DNA from: DATLFA01 sp035525225
GTDB taxonomy: Bacteria > Actinomycetota > Acidimicrobiia > Acidimicrobiales > WLNW01
Direction of reading: 5' to 3'
DNA: 64,000 bases
Assembly (NCBI GenBank): GCA_035525225.1
Contig: DATLFA010000054.1
Coordinates: 178,811-242,810, forward strand
Shown: piece by piece, positions 62,710 through 64,000 of the stretch
Numbering within the stretch: the first letter of the stretch is position 1
Layout: each line of letters begins with the position of its first letter
Program-made: the position numbers and the translations under genes
Notes under the pieces: generated by a model
Told to the model about the DNA's origin: nothing
Seen by the model: only the letters and a program-made list of their open reading frames with translations
The model's database searches: none

Positions 62710-62732
62710 CTGTCACACCCCCTCGTTAGGGT
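62710..62732 (+). promoter_or_regulatory. RecA-NDp / PafBC-like promoter of recA
   Basis: CTGTCACAC (62710-62718), eight bases, TAGGGT (62727-62732). It matches the RecA-independent DNA-damage promoter pattern and is nearly identical over 23 bases to the element before comM. Transcription would start near 62738, 58 bases before recA. Confidence 0.65.
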
Positions 62733-62795
62733 CGACAACACCAGCTCGTCGGTGCGCCGGCCTCCGTCAACAACGAACAAGCGAGAACCAGCAAC

Positions 62796-63887
62796 ATGGC
62801 GAAAGAACACAGCACCCGCGAATCCAACACCCAAAAAGAGGGACTCGACCGCGACAAGGCGTTGCAGATCGCCCTCGGTCAGATCGAAAAGCAGTTCGGC
62901 AAGGGCGCCGTCATGAAGATGGGCGAAAAGACGACCATGGGCATCGAGTCGATCCCCACCGGTGCGCTCGCCCTCGACCTGGCGCTCGGCATCGGCGGGT
63001 TGCCTCGGGGTCGCATCACCGAGATCTATGGTCCCGAGTCGTCGGGCAAGACCACGCTCGCGCTGCACGTGGTGGCCGAGGCGCAACGCAACGGCGGGGT
63101 CTGCGCCTACGTCGACGCCGAGCACGCGATGGATCCGGTCTACGCGCGGGCCATCGGGGTCGATGTCGACGAATTGTTGATCTCGCAACCCGATACCGGT
63201 GAGCAAGCGCTCGAGATCGTCGACATGTTGGTGCGCTCGGGTGCGATCGACGTGATCGTCATCGACTCCGTCGCCGCACTCACGCCTCGTGCCGAGATCG
63301 AAGGCGAGATGGGCGATACCCACGTCGGCTTGCAGGCTCGCCTCATGTCGCAGGCACTGCGCAAGCTCACGGCCAACCTCAACAAGTCCAACACCATCTG
63401 TCTCTTCATCAACCAGCTGCGCGAGAAAATCGGCGTGATGTTCGGTTCCCCGGAAACCACCCCGGGTGGACGGGCGCTCAAGTTCTACTCGTCGGTGCGT
63501 CTCGACATCCGCCGCATCGAGTCCATCAAAGACGGCGTCGAGGTCGTGGGCAACCGCACTCGCGTCAAGGTGGTCAAGAACAAGTGCGCCTCGCCGTTCA
63601 AGCAGGCCGAGTTCGACATCATGTACTCCAAGGGCATCAGCCGTGAGGGCTCCGTGCTCGACTTGGCCGTCGACTTGGGCATCGTCAAGAAGTCGGGCGC
63701 CTGGTTCACCTACGACGGTGAGCAACTGGGTCAAGGCCGTGAAAACGCAAAGACCTTCTTGATCGAGAACCCCGAGATCATGGTCGAGATCTCCGAGCGC
63801 GTCTGGCGCACGGTGCGCCCGGCGCCCGTCGAGAGCAACGGCGCCGACGTCATTTCGCTCGACGAGCCGATCTCGCTCGACGACTGA
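62796..63887 (+). CDS. recA: Recombinase RecA
   Basis: This 363-residue protein starts at ATG 62796. It has Walker A GPESSGKTT, the VDAEHAMDP and IDSVAALTPRAEIEGEMGD segments, loop L2 FINQLREKIGVMFGSPETTPGG, and the interface motif ALKFYSSVRLDIRR. There is no intein. RecA polymerises on single-stranded DNA, drives strand exchange and triggers LexA cleavage. It carries both a LexA box and a RecA-independent damage promoter upstream, like mycobacterial recA. A terminator follows at 63944. Confidence 0.98.
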   Translation: MAKEHSTRESNTQKEGLDRDKALQIALGQIEKQFGKGAVMKMGEKTTMGIESIPTGALALDLALGIGGLPRGRITEIYGPESSGKTTLALHVVAEAQRNGGVCAYVDAEHAMDPVYARAIGVDVDELLISQPDTGEQALEIVDMLVRSGAIDVIVIDSVAALTPRAEIEGEMGDTHVGLQARLMSQALRKLTANLNKSNTICLFINQLREKIGVMFGSPETTPGGRALKFYSSVRLDIRRIESIKDGVEVVGNRTRVKVVKNKCASPFKQAEFDIMYSKGISREGSVLDLAVDLGIVKKSGAWFTYDGEQLGQGRENAKTFLIENPEIMVEISERVWRTVRPAPVESNGADVISLDEPISLDD

Positions 63888-63943
63888 TGTGGAACGGCCT
63901 GTCAAGAGTTCGTTTCGATAAGTGTTGGGAGTGTTTTTTGGGC

Positions 63944-63967
63944 GCGGGCGAGCGTGCTCGCCCGCGT
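63944..63967 (+). terminator. Intrinsic terminator after recA
   Basis: CGCGGGCGAG-CGTG-CTCGCCCGCG forms a 10-bp GC stem 56 bases after the recA stop, followed by TTGTTGG. A T6 tract also precedes it. Confidence 0.7.
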
Positions 63968-64000
63968 TGTTGGCGATGAGCAGGCGGCGGGGCCTCGGGG

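Overview
This is a high-G+C chromosomal segment from an actinomycete-type bacterium (Actinomycetota). The class Acidimicrobiia is my best guess, but it is inferred from gene order and protein style, not proven. Supporting signs are the strong G/C preference at third codon positions, many GTG and some TTG starts, a CGAAC-N4-GTTCG SOS box, a WhiG-type sigma factor beside xerC and rpsB, and many genes whose -10 box lies 6-9 bases before the start codon, as in leaderless actinobacterial transcripts. I see no tRNA, rRNA, CRISPR array, insertion sequence or prophage.

Positions 1-28365 form a dense, mostly co-directional housekeeping block for translation and envelope biogenesis: ffh (3' part), rpsP, khpA, rimM, trmD, rplS, two small proteins, yraN (reverse), comM, dprA, xerC, whiG, a degenerate M23 protein, rpsB, tsf, pyrH, frr, cdsA, dxr, rseP, ispG, a membrane protein, proS, rimP, nusA, ylxR, infB, ylxP, rbfA, truB, ribF and a histidine phosphatase. 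Copies of a GC-rich dispersed repeat sit in three of the gaps.

Positions 28366-42364 are accessory. They hold a VOC-gntR operon, a frameshifted acyl-CoA synthetase, a SnoaL-like protein, a complete BMP-type ABC importer (lipoprotein, ATPase, two permeases), a zinc-free MDR dehydrogenase, ppa, an EamA exporter, a second VOC protein, and a divergent amidohydrolase/Rieske oxygenase pair. Two copies of a GntR-like operator link the gntR operon to the importer region.

Positions 42365-58486 return to core functions: rpsO, pnp, an M16 protease, dapB, a Nudix hydrolase, SURF1, dapA, RNase J, ftsK, a chimeric pseudogene (sterol-desaturase N-terminus joined to a truncated, frameshifted ABC ATPase), a small membrane protein, rimO, pgsA and cinA. 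Positions 58483-64000 hold thpR, an overlapping antisense membrane micro-ORF, a P450/SDR pair, a divergent dienoyl-CoA-reductase-like SDR, msrB and recA.

The most interesting regulatory signal is a shared promoter, CTGTCACA-N9-TAGGGT, in front of both comM-dprA and recA. It fits the RecA-independent DNA-damage promoter (RecA-NDp, PafBC-type) of mycobacteria. At recA it lies just downstream of a LexA-type SOS box.
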